64,000 bases of DNA, from positions 62,001 to 126,000 of the forward strand of contig CAXTVT010000001.1 in assembly GCA_964247745.1 (NCBI GenBank). The letters are read 5' to 3'. Position numbers and translations under genes: made by a program. The first letter of the stretch is position 1. Every line of letters begins with the position of its first letter. A model generated the notes under the pieces. It made no database searches and was not told the origin of the DNA. It worked only from the letters and a program-made list of their open reading frames with translations. Below, one piece after another: positions 34,062 to 43,188 of this stretch. The DNA comes from RH-AL1 sp964247745 (lineage in GTDB: Bacteria; Pseudomonadota; Alphaproteobacteria; Rhizobiales; Beijerinckiaceae).

Positions 34062-35276
34062 ATGGCCCACACCCCCTCCCAAACTCACTTCACCCCCACC
34101 CGCGCCGAGGCGCTGGCGCGGCTCAAGGCCTTCCTGCCGCGCGCCGGCTGGCGCTACGCGTCGCATCGCAACGCCGATCCCGGGCCGGAGCGGCGTGGGG
34201 ACACGTCGGTGCTGTCGCCCTACGTGCGGCGTCGCATGGTGTCGGAGCGCGAGGTGGTTGCCGCCGTGCTAGGGGCGGAGGGGCCGAAGCGGGCAGAGAA
34301 GTTCATCCAGGAGGTGTGCTGGCGCACCTATTGGAAGGGCTGGCTCGAGGCGCGACCCGAAGTCTGGACTCGTTTCCTGCAGGAGCGTGATATCGCGCGT
34401 GACAACCTCGGCTCGGGGGCGGCCAAGGCGCTGGCGCAGGCCGAGGCCGGCGCGACCGGCATCGAGGGCTTCGACGACTGGGCGCGCGAGCTCGTCGAGA
34501 CCGGTTGGATGCACAACCATACCCGCATGTGGTTTTCCTCGATCTGGATCTTCACGCTGCGCCTGCCGTGGCAGCTCGGCGCCGACTTCTTCCTGCGCCA
34601 CCTCGTCGACGCGGATCCCGCTTCCAACACGCTCTCGTGGCGCTGGACCGCCGGCCTGCAGACCAAGGGCAAGACCTATCTCGCCACGGCGGGGAACATC
34701 GCGCGCTACACCGACGGCCGCTTCGAGCCCCAAGGGCTGGCGACCCGCGCCGAGGCGCTGCACGAGGACGCCGTGGCCAAGGTGCGCCCGCTCGCCGAGG
34801 CGCCGGCCGTACCCGACGGCGAGGCACTGCTGCTCGTCACCGACGAGGATCTCACGCCGGACTGGCTTAGGCGGCGCTTCGCCCATGCGATCGTCGCCGG
34901 CGGCGTCGAGGTCGACCAGCACGGCGCGCGTGGCGCGCCGGCCGCCGCCTTCGCTCGCGGCGCGCTCGACGATGCCGCGGCGCGCCTGCACGAGGCGGGC
35001 GCCCATGTCGCGCGGGCCGACGACCTCGCCGCCGTGCCGATCCTCGCCGCGGCGGAGGCCGCCGGCACGCGCCTCGTGGTGACGCCCCACGCGCCGGTCG
35101 GCCACACCGCGACCCGGCTCGACGGGCTCGCGGGGGAATTGGCCGAGGCCGGCCTCACGCTGGTGCGGCCGCGCCGTGGCTGGGACTCCGTCTTCTGGCC
35201 GCACGCGACGCGCGGCTATTCGCAGCTACGCGACGCGATCCCGGAAGCGCTCGCCAGCGAGGGCTTGCCGGCCTGA
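34062..35276 (+). CDS. Photolyase/cryptochrome-family FAD-binding protein with rearranged domains
   Basis: A 404-residue protein. The FAD-binding catalytic half of photolyases comes first: WRYASHRNADPGP, SVLSPYVRRRMVSER, AEKFIQEVCWRTYWKGWLE and ETGWMHNHTRMWFSSIWI, then the SWRWTAGLQTKGKTYLATAGNIARYT stretch, all in the first 250 residues. No N-terminal antenna (Rossmann) domain precedes it. Instead the last 140 residues (LLLVTDEDLTPDWLRRRFAHA and LVVTPHAPVGHT) look like an alpha/beta domain at the wrong end. It probably binds FAD; repair activity is unproven. Confidence 0.78.
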   Translation: MAHTPSQTHFTPTRAEALARLKAFLPRAGWRYASHRNADPGPERRGDTSVLSPYVRRRMVSEREVVAAVLGAEGPKRAEKFIQEVCWRTYWKGWLEARPEVWTRFLQERDIARDNLGSGAAKALAQAEAGATGIEGFDDWARELVETGWMHNHTRMWFSSIWIFTLRLPWQLGADFFLRHLVDADPASNTLSWRWTAGLQTKGKTYLATAGNIARYTDGRFEPQGLATRAEALHEDAVAKVRPLAEAPAVPDGEALLLVTDEDLTPDWLRRRFAHAIVAGGVEVDQHGARGAPAAAFARGALDDAAARLHEAGAHVARADDLAAVPILAAAEAAGTRLVVTPHAPVGHTATRLDGLAGELAEAGLTLVRPRRGWDSVFWPHATRGYSQLRDAIPEALASEGLPA

Positions 35277-35319
35277 GACGAGCCGTCGGATCGAGTCCCG
35301 CGCTCGCATCGAGGCAGGC

Positions 35320-35550
35320 TCAACACCCTTTGCAGAGGCTGCCGTCGATCTTGTCGTTGTCCCTTTGGATGCTGCGGTCGAGCGAGGTCGGCGCGCTGCC
35401 TTGCGGCTCACCCGGCTTGTCGACGGTGGCGCCGCCCGGGGCGATGTAGGGACCGCGCAGCAGGCGGTCGTGCGGCGTTTGCTGGGGGTCCTGAGCCGCG
35501 GCGGGTGACGCGGCGAGCACGAGCAGCAGGTGGATGGCCGTCGTTCTCAT
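35320..35550 (-). CDS. Small secreted protein with C-terminal CKGC
   Basis: A 76-residue protein with a signal peptide (residues 1-20, ending AAAQ) and a short mature part ending SLCKGC. I recall a family of similarly short exported proteins ending in (I/L)CKGC in Rhizobiales; function unknown. The terminal Cys pair could bind metal or form a disulfide. It is convergent with the photolyase-like gene. Confidence 0.6.
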   Translation of the reverse strand: MRTTAIHLLLVLAASPAAAQDPQQTPHDRLLRGPYIAPGGATVDKPGEPQGSAPTSLDRSIQRDNDKIDGSLCKGC

Positions 35551-35657
35551 CGGTGGAATCCGCCCGTGGACGGTATGATGATGGTTCACCGTACCGTCCA
35601 AGCCAAGCCGAAATCGCCGGTGTCGCGGTGAAGGCGCGCCGTCCCGACCGGCTGGGC

Positions 35658-36560
35658 TTACCGCAGCACGAAATCCACCGCCTGCAAAAGCGGCGGCAGC
35701 TCGGTTTCGCCGAGCGCGGCGAGGATCTCGCGTTCCATCACCCGCACCATCGCGTCGAGCGGCAGGTCGTTGGCTTCTGTGCCGAACGGATCCTCGAGCT
35801 CCGCGCCGAGCGCGTCGAGGCCGAAGAACGTGTAGCCGACGATCGCGGTGGCGAGCGGCGTAGCCCAGCCGAGCGGTGCGGCCAGCCCGAAGGGCAACAG
35901 GCAGCAGAACAGATAGGCGGTGCGGTGCAGCAGCAGCGTGTAGGCGAAGGGCAGCGGCGCGCCCTGGATCCGCTCGCAGGCGGTGTGCACGCCGCTCATC
36001 GCCACGAGCCGCGCCTCGAGGATCGTGTAGCGCCACTCCGACACGGCGCCGCGGGCGGCGAGATCCTGGCACAAGCGTCCGACCTCGAACAACGCCGCAT
36101 CGGTGATGTTTGGTGCCGCCCCCGCGGGAAAGCCCGCCGGCATCCAGGGCGCGGCGGCGGCACGCTCGTCGCCGTCGCGCAACCGCGCGGCGAGCGCGTG
36201 GGCGAAGCCGCAGACCGCGCGCAGCATCGGCTCGCGCGCGGCATCGGACGAAAAGGCGAGGCTCTCGCGCAGCAGGCAGCGCACTTCGACGATGAGCTGG
36301 CCCCATTGCTTGCGGCCCTCCCACCAGCGGTCGTAGCAGGCGTTGTTGCGGAAGCTCATGAAGATCGAAAGCGACAGGCCGACGAGGGTGAACGGCGCCG
36401 TCGCGAACCTGTCGAAGACGGCGGGATGGGCCTCCGCCCATTCCGTGACGAGGCAGGCGATCAGTGTGAGGACCAGCAGCCGCAGCGCGATGTTGCGGGC
36501 GATCGAGCCCTTCAGCGTGAAGAGCACGTCCCATAAGGTGGGCTTCGGGCGGATGATCAT
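35658..36560 (-). CDS. Bestrophin-family ion channel protein
   Basis: A 300-residue membrane protein of the bestrophin/UPF0187 family. Four membrane helices are expected; the sequence shows ALRLLVLTLIACLV near the N-terminus, FTLVGLSLSIFMSFRNNACYDRWWEGRKQWGQ (the hallmark segment, about residues 58-90) and later LLPFGLAAPLGWATPLATAIVGYTFFGLDALGAELEDPFG. Bacterial bestrophins form pentameric channels, some cation-selective. The physiological ion here is unknown. The ATG at 36560 gives the normal family start. Confidence 0.9.
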   Translation of the reverse strand: MIIRPKPTLWDVLFTLKGSIARNIALRLLVLTLIACLVTEWAEAHPAVFDRFATAPFTLVGLSLSIFMSFRNNACYDRWWEGRKQWGQLIVEVRCLLRESLAFSSDAAREPMLRAVCGFAHALAARLRDGDERAAAAPWMPAGFPAGAAPNITDAALFEVGRLCQDLAARGAVSEWRYTILEARLVAMSGVHTACERIQGAPLPFAYTLLLHRTAYLFCCLLPFGLAAPLGWATPLATAIVGYTFFGLDALGAELEDPFGTEANDLPLDAMVRVMEREILAALGETELPPLLQAVDFVLR

Positions 36561-36576
36561 CGCGCGAGCGGTAGGC

Positions 36577-39090
36577 TCAGCCGTGCAGCCGAACGACGTT
36601 GTCGGCCGCCCGCGCGGCGCCGAGCACATGCTCGATGGCCTGGAACAGCCGCTCCGGCTTGAACGGCTTGGCGACGATGCGCTCCTCGCCGACGGAGCGG
36701 ATCGCGTCGAGGTCGGCGTAGCCGGTGACGAACAGCGTCGGCAGCCCCGGACGCCGTAACTGCGCCTCGCGCGCGACCTCCGCGCCGTTCATGCCGGGCA
36801 TGACGAAATCGACCAGCAGGACGTCGACGGTCTCGGTGCGGTCCAGCGCCTCGAGGCCGGCACCGCCGCTGCCGGCCTCGATCACGTGGAACTTGGCCTC
36901 GCGCAGCAGTTCGGCGGTGATCTCGCGCACGGCGGTGTCGTCGTCGACGAGCAGCACCACCATGCCGTCGCGACGCTGCGGGGCCACGGACACGATCGAG
37001 GCCATGCTTTCCTGCCGCGCCTCGCCGCCCGCGCGCGGCAGGAAGACCTTCACGGTCGTGCCCTCGCCGCTCCGGCTCTCGATGCGCACGCCGCCGTTCG
37101 ATTGCTTGGCGAAGCCGAGGACCTGGCTGAGGCCGAGCCCAGTGCCCTTGCCGACCTCCTTGGTGGTGAAGAAGGGCTCGAACGCCTTGGCGCGAACCTC
37201 GTCGCTCATGCCGAAACCGGTGTCGCTGACGGCGACGACGACGTATTCGCCCGGCTCCGGCTCCTCCGGCCGGCGCGGGGCGCCGCGCACGACGGCGTTG
37301 CTGGTCTCGACGGACAGGCTGCCGCCGACCCGCATCGCGTCGCGCGCGTTGATCGCGAGGTTGAGGATCACCAGCTCGATCTGCGTCGGGTCGACCAGCG
37401 CCGACCAGAGCTGCTCGCAGAGCACCGTCTCGATGCGGACCGAACCGCCCATCGTGCTCTGCAGCAGATCGCGCAGGTTGGCGACGGCGCCGTTGAGGTC
37501 GAGCGGCTTTGGCTCCAGGCGCTGCCGGCGCGAGAAGGCGAGCAGTTGCGCCGTCAGCTTGGCGCCGCGTTCGGCGGCCACTTCCATGAAACCGAGCCGA
37601 CGCTCCAGCTTCTCGGCGTTGGGCTGACCCTTGATGCCGCGCTGCACGAAGCCGAGGTTGCCGATGATGACGGTGAGCAGGTTGTTGAAGTCATGCGCCA
37701 CGCCGCTGGTCAGTTGGCCCACGGCTTCCAGGCGCTGCATCTGGCGCAGCGTGCCGGCGACGCGTTCGCGCTCCTCGATCTGGCCGACGAGCTGGCTGTT
37801 GGAGGCCGCGAGTTCCTCGGTGCGCTCGGCGACGCGCTCCTCCAGGGTCTCGGCGAGGCGGCGCAGCTCCGCTTCGGCCTGCCGGCGCTCGGTCTGGTCC
37901 TGCATGGCGCCGATCATGCGGATCGCCTTGCCGTCGGCGTCGCGGGCGATGAAGCCGCGGTCGAACACTTCGGCGTAGCTGCCGTCGGCGCGGCGGAAGC
38001 GATAGTCGTCGCTCCAGCGTTGCGCCTTGCTTTCGATCGCGACATGGAGGGCGCGCTCCACGCGTTCGAAATCGTCGGGGTGCACGTTCCGGTGCCAAGT
38101 CTCGAAGGTGACGTGCGAGATGTCGAGCCCGAAGCGCTCGCGGTGGCCCTCGCTCCAACGCAGGGTGCCGCCGACGAGGTCCCAGTCCCAGATCGCGTCG
38201 TTGCTCGCGCGCGACGCGAGGCGATAGCGCTCCTCCAGTTCGCGGATGCGCTCGTCGGCGATCTTGAAGTCGTGAATGTCCGTGCAAGTGCCGAACCAGC
38301 GCACGATCGCGTCGGAATCGTCGCGCACCGGCTGCGCGCGGCCGAGCACCCAGCGGTATTCGCCCGATCGATGCCTCAGCCGGTATTCGATATGGTAGGG
38401 CTGGCCGCTCTCGAGGCAGTCACGCCATACCCGCCATGCGCGCTCCTGATCCTGTGGATGGAACATGCCGTTCCATGCCTCGCCGTCGGTCGAGCCGACC
38501 GACATTCCGGTGAATTCATACCAGCGGTGGTTGTAATAATCGTGATAGCCGTCGGCTTGCGTCGACCAGATCATCTGGTCGATGGAATCGGTGATCGCGC
38601 GGTAGCGGGCCTCCTGCTCGCTCACCCTGGCCTCGGCGCGCTTGCGGTCGGTCGCGTCGATCACGATGCCCGACAGTAGCAGGCGCTCGCCGTCGACGTC
38701 GTCGATGGCATGGCCGCGGACCTCGGCCCAGCGCAACGCGCCGTCGGCACGCGTGAAGCGATACGTCGTCTCGAGCTCGGCCGTGCCGTGCAGCGCGGCG
38801 CGCACCGCCGACTCGTAGGACGCCAGGTCGTCCGGGTGGATCGCGGCGATCAGGTCCTCGCGGCGGAACTCCGCCTCGGGCGGCCAGCCGTAGATCGCCT
38901 TGCAGGTCGCCGACATGTGCACCTGCTTGGTGGGCAGGTGCAGCTTCCAGGTCCCGACCCGCGAGCCGTCGAGCACGAACTGCATGCGGTCCATCGCCAG
39001 CCGAGCCTCGGCCTCGCTGCGGCGGAGCGCCTCGTTCTCGAGCCTCAGCGCGGCCGAGGCCTCGTCGTCCCGGTCGAAAGATTGCGGCAT
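36577..39090 (-). CDS. Multi-PAS hybrid sensor histidine kinase
   Basis: An 837-residue cytoplasmic kinase. Three PAS/PAC modules lie at about residues 20-150, 160-285 and 290-410 (markers GWPPEAEFRREDL, TGMSVGST, DWDLVGGTLRWSEGH). A coiled coil with ERVAERTEEL leads to a HisKA domain with VGQLTSGVAHDFNNLLTVIIGNLGF, an HATPase_c domain (INARDAM, DTGFGM, GKGTGLGLSQV) and a C-terminal receiver with Asp in VDVLLVDFVMPGMNG and Lys in IVAKPFKP. No membrane segments are seen. An upstream ATG at 39129 would add 13 residues. The signal is unknown; PAS repeats suggest light, redox or small-molecule input. Confidence 0.88.
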   Translation of the reverse strand: MPQSFDRDDEASAALRLENEALRRSEAEARLAMDRMQFVLDGSRVGTWKLHLPTKQVHMSATCKAIYGWPPEAEFRREDLIAAIHPDDLASYESAVRAALHGTAELETTYRFTRADGALRWAEVRGHAIDDVDGERLLLSGIVIDATDRKRAEARVSEQEARYRAITDSIDQMIWSTQADGYHDYYNHRWYEFTGMSVGSTDGEAWNGMFHPQDQERAWRVWRDCLESGQPYHIEYRLRHRSGEYRWVLGRAQPVRDDSDAIVRWFGTCTDIHDFKIADERIRELEERYRLASRASNDAIWDWDLVGGTLRWSEGHRERFGLDISHVTFETWHRNVHPDDFERVERALHVAIESKAQRWSDDYRFRRADGSYAEVFDRGFIARDADGKAIRMIGAMQDQTERRQAEAELRRLAETLEERVAERTEELAASNSQLVGQIEERERVAGTLRQMQRLEAVGQLTSGVAHDFNNLLTVIIGNLGFVQRGIKGQPNAEKLERRLGFMEVAAERGAKLTAQLLAFSRRQRLEPKPLDLNGAVANLRDLLQSTMGGSVRIETVLCEQLWSALVDPTQIELVILNLAINARDAMRVGGSLSVETSNAVVRGAPRRPEEPEPGEYVVVAVSDTGFGMSDEVRAKAFEPFFTTKEVGKGTGLGLSQVLGFAKQSNGGVRIESRSGEGTTVKVFLPRAGGEARQESMASIVSVAPQRRDGMVVLLVDDDTAVREITAELLREAKFHVIEAGSGGAGLEALDRTETVDVLLVDFVMPGMNGAEVAREAQLRRPGLPTLFVTGYADLDAIRSVGEERIVAKPFKPERLFQAIEHVLGAARAADNVVRLHG

Positions 39091-39232
39091 CCGCTCTCGT
39101 TCGTCTCTGCCAACCCCACCCGTCGACATGATCCGTTTCATCCGCGCATGGGCAAAACAAGGCACGTCGGCGAACGGCCAAGCTTGCCTAGTGGCAAAGC
39201 CTCGCCGATCGGTCAATGATCGCGGGGCGGCC

Positions 39233-40405
39233 TCAGGCGAGCTCCGCCGCGAGCCGGTGCATGAACGCGAGCCCGGCGTCGATCTGTTCCAGCGTGATGA
39301 ACTCGTCGGGCTGGTGCGCCTGGTGGATCGAGCCTGGGCCGCAGACGACGGTCGCGATGCCGTTCCTCTGGAATTGCCCGGCCTCGGTGGCGAAGGATGC
39401 GGTGCCGACCGCATTGGTGCAAGCGAGCCGCTTGACCAGCACCTCCGCCGCCGACCCTTCGTCGGCCGCGAGGCCCGGCACCTCGACGGACCGGCGCGTC
39501 TCGATCGAGGCCTCCGGCACGTGCCGCGTGAGCCGCGGCAGCACGGTCGCGGTGGCATAGGCCTCGATGTGGTCGATGGCGCGCTGGGGGTCGACGCCCG
39601 GCAGCCCGCGGAACTCCCAGCCGAACCGGCACTCCCGGGCGAGGATGTTGCGGGCGTGGCCGCCCTCGATGGTGCCGACGTGCACCGTGGAGAAGCCGGG
39701 GTCGAACAGGCCGGAGGGATCGCCCTCGGCCTCGAGCCGCGCCTGCAGACGGTACAGCTCGGTCACCATCGCGCAGGCGCCCTCGATCGCGTTGGCGCCC
39801 AGCGCCGGGTTCGAGGAATGCGCCTCCTTGCCATGGATGGTGGTCACGTAGCTGGCGATGCTCTTGTGAGCATTGACCACCTTCATCTCGGTCGGCTCGC
39901 CGACGATGCACAGAGCCGGCCGGGGTAGATCGGCGCCGAAGCGCGCGATCGTGTCGAGCGAGCCGAGGCAGCCGACCTCCTCGTCGTAGGACAGCAGCAG
40001 GTGGATCGGCTTCTTCAGCCCGGCGTCGCGGAACACCGGCAGCATGGCGAGGCAGATCGCGTCGAACGCCTTCATGTCGCAACTGCCGCGGCCGAAGACC
40101 TTGCCGCTCTCCTCGCGCATCACGAACGGATCGCTCGACCAGTGCTGGCCCTTGACCGGCACCACGTCGGTGTGGCCCGACAGCACGATGCCGCCATCCG
40201 TCCGCGGGCCGACCGTGGCGAAGATCGCGGCCTTGTCGCCTTCGCCGTTGGGCACGCGCGTGAACGCGATGCCCTCGGCGCGGAGATAGGCCTCGACACG
40301 CTCGATCAGCGGCAGGTTGGTCTTGTCGCTGACGGTGTCGAAGCCGATCAGCGCGTCCAGAAGCTCGAGGGTCGCCGAGCGCGGGTCGCCCCCAAGGCCG
40401 CTCAA
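39233..40405 (-). CDS. argE: Acetylornithine deacetylase
   Basis: A 390-residue zinc M20 deacetylase of arginine biosynthesis (N-acetylornithine to ornithine). Metal-site motifs are VLSGHTDVVPVKGQ (about residue 70), GRGSCDMKAFDA (about residue 100), the catalytic Glu pair in LLLSYDEEVGCLG and the C-terminal HQPDEFITLEQ. The inferred TTG start at 40405 overlaps the apaG stop by 4 nt (TTGA), so the two are probably cotranslated. Related M20 peptidases exist, but the VxxAHKSIASYVTTIHGKEAHSSN region favours ArgE. Confidence 0.9.
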   Translation of the reverse strand: MSGLGGDPRSATLELLDALIGFDTVSDKTNLPLIERVEAYLRAEGIAFTRVPNGEGDKAAIFATVGPRTDGGIVLSGHTDVVPVKGQHWSSDPFVMREESGKVFGRGSCDMKAFDAICLAMLPVFRDAGLKKPIHLLLSYDEEVGCLGSLDTIARFGADLPRPALCIVGEPTEMKVVNAHKSIASYVTTIHGKEAHSSNPALGANAIEGACAMVTELYRLQARLEAEGDPSGLFDPGFSTVHVGTIEGGHARNILARECRFGWEFRGLPGVDPQRAIDHIEAYATATVLPRLTRHVPEASIETRRSVEVPGLAADEGSAAEVLVKRLACTNAVGTASFATEAGQFQRNGIATVVCGPGSIHQAHQPDEFITLEQIDAGLAFMHRLAAELA

Positions 40406-40827
40406 TGCAGCACGCGGCGGGTCTGCGGCCGGTCCAGCGGGAACATCGGGATCTCGGCCTCGAAGGCCGCCCCGCCTTGCTCCACCATGCGATAGCTGCC
40501 GGCCATGAATCCAGACGGCGTCGGCAGCGGGCAGCCCGAAGTGTAGCGGAAGCTCTCGCCGGGCTTCAGCACCGGCTGCTCGCCGACGACGCCGGCGCCG
40601 CGGACTTCCTCGCGGCGCCCCTCGGCGTCGGTGATGATCCAATGGCGGTGGGTCAGCTGGACTTCGGTCGCGCCGGTGTTGGCGATCTCGACCGTATAGG
40701 ACCAGAAGAACGTGCCGCGCTCCTCGTCGGATCGCTCGGGCTGGAACTCCGGCAGCACCGTGATCTCGATGTGGCGGGTCACGGCGCTGTACATGGCGTC
40801 GGCGAGGTCGGCGGAAGGTTGGCCCAT
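40402..40827 (-). CDS. apaG: ApaG (DUF525) protein
   Basis: A 141-residue protein with the ApaG fibronectin-like domain: VEIANTGATEVQLTHRHWIITDAEG, then VVGEQPVLKPGESFRYTSGCPLPTPSGFMAGSY, the most conserved part of the family. The protein is linked to cobalt/magnesium resistance and hyperoxia tolerance in enterobacteria, but its molecular action is unclear. It is immediately upstream of argE, with overlapping codons. Confidence 0.93.
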   Translation of the reverse strand: MGQPSADLADAMYSAVTRHIEITVLPEFQPERSDEERGTFFWSYTVEIANTGATEVQLTHRHWIITDAEGRREEVRGAGVVGEQPVLKPGESFRYTSGCPLPTPSGFMAGSYRMVEQGGAAFEAEIPMFPLDRPQTRRVLH

Positions 40828-40953
40828 GCGGTTCGTTCTAGGAAGCCGGCCCCGTTTTGGGAAGAGCGTCGCCCCACGATGCCGACGGTGTCGCGGGCCT
40901 GATGACCGGAGAACCGATTGCCCGGCGGCCGCAAAAGCGTCACTGTCGTGGCG

Positions 40954-41649
40954 ATGAAGATTCTGGCGATCGATACGGCGCTGCCGGCGGTCTCGGCCTG
41001 CGTGCTCACCGAGGGCGCGACGCGGGCCGAGGCGTTGGAAACCTTGGGCATGGAGCGGGGCCATGCGGAGGCGTTGATCCCGTTGATCGAACGGGTGATC
41101 GGTCGCGTCGAGGGCGGTTTCTCCACGCTGCAGCGCGTCGCCGTGACCGTCGGCCCGGGCTCGTTCACCGGCCTGCGCGTCGGCATCGCGGCGGCGCGCG
41201 CCATTGCGCTGGCATGGTCGATCCCGGCGGTCGGCGTCTCGACGCTCGCGGCTCTCGCCGCGCCGCTGATCCTCGACGAGGGACAGGGCACCGTCGTCGT
41301 GGCGATCGATGCGCGTCACGGCCACGTCTATTTCGCCGCCTTCCATGCCGACGGCCAGATCTTCGTGCCGCCGCGCTTCGCCTCGAAGGAGGAGGCGATC
41401 GGCCAGATCGGCGAGGGGCCGCTGCGCCTCGCCGGTTCCGGCGCGCCGATCCTCGCCATCGAGGCATGGCAGCGCGGCGTGACGGCCGAGATCGTCGGCG
41501 ACCGCATCGTGCCCGACATCACCTTCGTCGCCCGCCTCGGCCTGCTCGCCGATCCGCGCAGCGCGCCGCCGCGCCCACTTTATCTCAAGGCGCCAGACGC
41601 CAAGCCGGCGGCCCCGCCGGTCGCGGTCGCCGCGACGGAGCCGGCCTGA
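40954..41649 (+). CDS. tsaB: tRNA threonylcarbamoyladenosine biosynthesis protein TsaB
   Basis: A 231-residue ASKHA-fold protein that partners TsaD and TsaE in t6A37 tRNA modification. It begins MKILAIDTALPAVSACVL and has HAEALIPLIERV, VTVGPGSFTGLRVGIAAARAIAL (the most conserved stretch, about residue 75) and the ending LYLKAPDAK. It lies 5 nt before rimI on the same strand, a gene pair conserved in many proteobacteria. Confidence 0.95.
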   Translation: MKILAIDTALPAVSACVLTEGATRAEALETLGMERGHAEALIPLIERVIGRVEGGFSTLQRVAVTVGPGSFTGLRVGIAAARAIALAWSIPAVGVSTLAALAAPLILDEGQGTVVVAIDARHGHVYFAAFHADGQIFVPPRFASKEEAIGQIGEGPLRLAGSGAPILAIEAWQRGVTAEIVGDRIVPDITFVARLGLLADPRSAPPRPLYLKAPDAKPAAPPVAVAATEPA

Positions 41650-41654
41650 CGCCC

Positions 41655-42134
41655 ATGTTCGGCCTGTTCGAGAAGAGCTTCGGACCCAACCTCGCCAGGC
41701 TCCGCGCCGAGCACGCGGAAGAGGCGGCGGCGGTCCACGCCAAATGTTTCACCTATTCCTGGCCGGCCGACGACCTCGAGGCCCTGCTCGCCGCCAGCAC
41801 GACCTATGCCGACGGCGCCTTCGGCAAGGCGGGGGAGGTGCAGGGTTTCATCCTCAGCCGGCTCGCCGCCGACGAGGCCGAGATCCTGACCATCGCGGTG
41901 AAGCCGAAGAAGCGTGGGCAGGGTATCGCCGGCAAGCTCATGCGGGTCAACATGGAGCAGCTGCAGGCGGCCGGCGCGAAAGCCTGGTTTCTCGAGGTCG
42001 AGGCGCAGAACGCGTCGGCGCTCGCGCTCTACAAGCGCTTCGGCTTCGAGCGGGTCGGCGAACGCAAGTCGTATTACCGCAAGCCCGACGGCGATGCCGC
42101 GCTGGCCTTCATCCTGCGCCGCAGCCTGCGTTAG
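41655..42134 (+). CDS. rimI: GNAT N-acetyltransferase, RimI-like
   Basis: A 159-residue GNAT acetyltransferase, probably the ribosomal protein bS18 N-terminal alanine acetylase RimI, as expected after tsaB. The acetyl-CoA motif A is EILTIAVKPKKRGQGIAGKLM (about residues 75-95), followed by FLEVEAQNASALALYKRFGFERVGERKSYY. Other protein N-acetyltransferases cannot be excluded by motif alone; the gene neighbourhood is the strongest argument. Confidence 0.88.
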   Translation: MFGLFEKSFGPNLARLRAEHAEEAAAVHAKCFTYSWPADDLEALLAASTTYADGAFGKAGEVQGFILSRLAADEAEILTIAVKPKKRGQGIAGKLMRVNMEQLQAAGAKAWFLEVEAQNASALALYKRFGFERVGERKSYYRKPDGDAALAFILRRSLR

Positions 42135-42235
42135 GCTGGCGTTCGGGCGGAGGTGCCTCTACGACCGGAAACAGGAACGAACACCCAAGCCTCGCATTGC
42201 CCGATGCAACTTCGTCGCACAGCCGGAACCCTATC

Positions 42236-42415
42236 ATGTCTCTTCTGAAATGGGCGCTCATCGCCTTTGTGATCTCGATCATCGCGGGCGGCCTCGGCTT
42301 TTCCGGCGTGTCTTCCGCCGCCAGCGGCATCGCGCGCATTCTGTTCTTCGTCTTCATCGTGATCGCCGTCGTCGTGCTGATCCTCGCGATCACCGCCGGC
42401 AAGATGGTGTTCTGA
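42236..42415 (+). CDS. DUF1328 small membrane protein
   Basis: A 59-residue inner-membrane protein with two hydrophobic helices: MSLLKWALIAFVISIIAGGLGF, a Gly/Ser/Ala hinge (GVSSAASGIARI) and a second helix LFFVFIVIAVVVLILAI. The pattern is that of the DUF1328 (YtjA) family. Function is unknown, but members are widespread and often stress-related. A strong terminator follows 24 nt after the stop, so it is the last gene of its transcript. Confidence 0.85.
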   Translation: MSLLKWALIAFVISIIAGGLGFSGVSSAASGIARILFFVFIVIAVVVLILAITAGKMVF

Positions 42416-42438
42416 CCACCACGGCTCGAGCCGACCAA

Positions 42439-42470
42439 CGCCCGCCGCGCACCCGCACGGCGGGCGTTTT
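42439..42470 (+). terminator. Rho-independent terminator after the DUF1328 gene
   Basis: A perfect 9-bp stem (CGCCCGCCG at 42439-42447, CGGCGGGCG at 42458-42466), a 10-nt loop, then TTTT at 42467-42470. It sits 24 nt after the DUF1328 stop and before the end of the convergent GST gene. Confidence 0.85.
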
Positions 42471-42485
42471 CGCATCGTCTGGCTC

Positions 42486-43163
42486 TCACACCTTCTGATT
42501 GAAGAGGATGCGACGCTCCTCGTCCGTGGGGGATGCCGACCGACGCATGATCTTGCCGAGGTCGACGCCACGCCGCACCGCCGGTCGCTCCTTCACGGCC
42601 CTGCGCCACCGCACGACGTTAGGAAACTCGTCGAGTCCTTGCCCGAGCGGCTTTGCGATCAGCACCCAAGGCCACGCCGCCATGTCGGCGATCGAGTACT
42701 CGCCGAGAATGTAGGCGCGCCCCTCGAGACGCCGTTCCAGCACCTCCAGGCAGCGATGGTATTCTCCCGCATAGCGGTCGTGGGAGTAGGGGTGATTGCC
42801 TTGCGCGTAGTTGACGAAGTGGCTGAGCTGCCCGGCCATCGGCCCGAGGTTGCCGACCTGCCAGAACAGCCATTCCATGAGTGAAGTCCGCTCGCGCGGG
42901 TCGATCGGTGCAAAGCGTCCCGCACGCTCGGCGAGATGCAGCAGGATCGCACCGGATTCGAACACCGATAAACGGCCGCCCGGCGCATCGTGGTCGACGA
43001 TCGCCGGCATGCGTCCGTTCGGGCTGATCGCCAGGAACTCCGGCCTGTGCTGGTCACCCGTCCCGATGTTGACGGGGACCATGCGATAAGGGAGCCCGCA
43101 TTCCTCCAGCATGATCGAGATCTTCCAACCGTTCGGCGTCGGCCAATAGTAGAAGTCGATCAT
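42486..43163 (-). CDS. Glutathione S-transferase family protein (YfcG-like)
   Basis: A 225-residue GST. The N-terminal thioredoxin-like domain has IDFYYWPTPNGWKISIMLEECGL, with the SerX/ThrX-type active position in TPNGWK, then GRMPAIVDHD and VFESGAILLHLAE for glutathione binding. The C-terminal helical domain has YILGEYSIADMAAWPWV (about residue 150). The pattern is that of Nu-class GSTs/disulfide-bond oxidoreductases such as YfcG. It lies 25 nt downstream of the CoA transferase gene on the same strand, suggesting a shared transcript. Confidence 0.9.
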   Translation of the reverse strand: MIDFYYWPTPNGWKISIMLEECGLPYRMVPVNIGTGDQHRPEFLAISPNGRMPAIVDHDAPGGRLSVFESGAILLHLAERAGRFAPIDPRERTSLMEWLFWQVGNLGPMAGQLSHFVNYAQGNHPYSHDRYAGEYHRCLEVLERRLEGRAYILGEYSIADMAAWPWVLIAKPLGQGLDEFPNVVRWRRAVKERPAVRRGVDLGKIMRRSASPTDEERRILFNQKV

Positions 43164-43188
43164 CTCGGCCGCCCCTGGCTTCTTGGCT

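Noticed and set aside
35551..36534. Long minus-strand frame joined to the small CKGC protein
   Set aside because: It overlaps the bestrophin gene in another frame; only the last 76 residues with a signal peptide look real.
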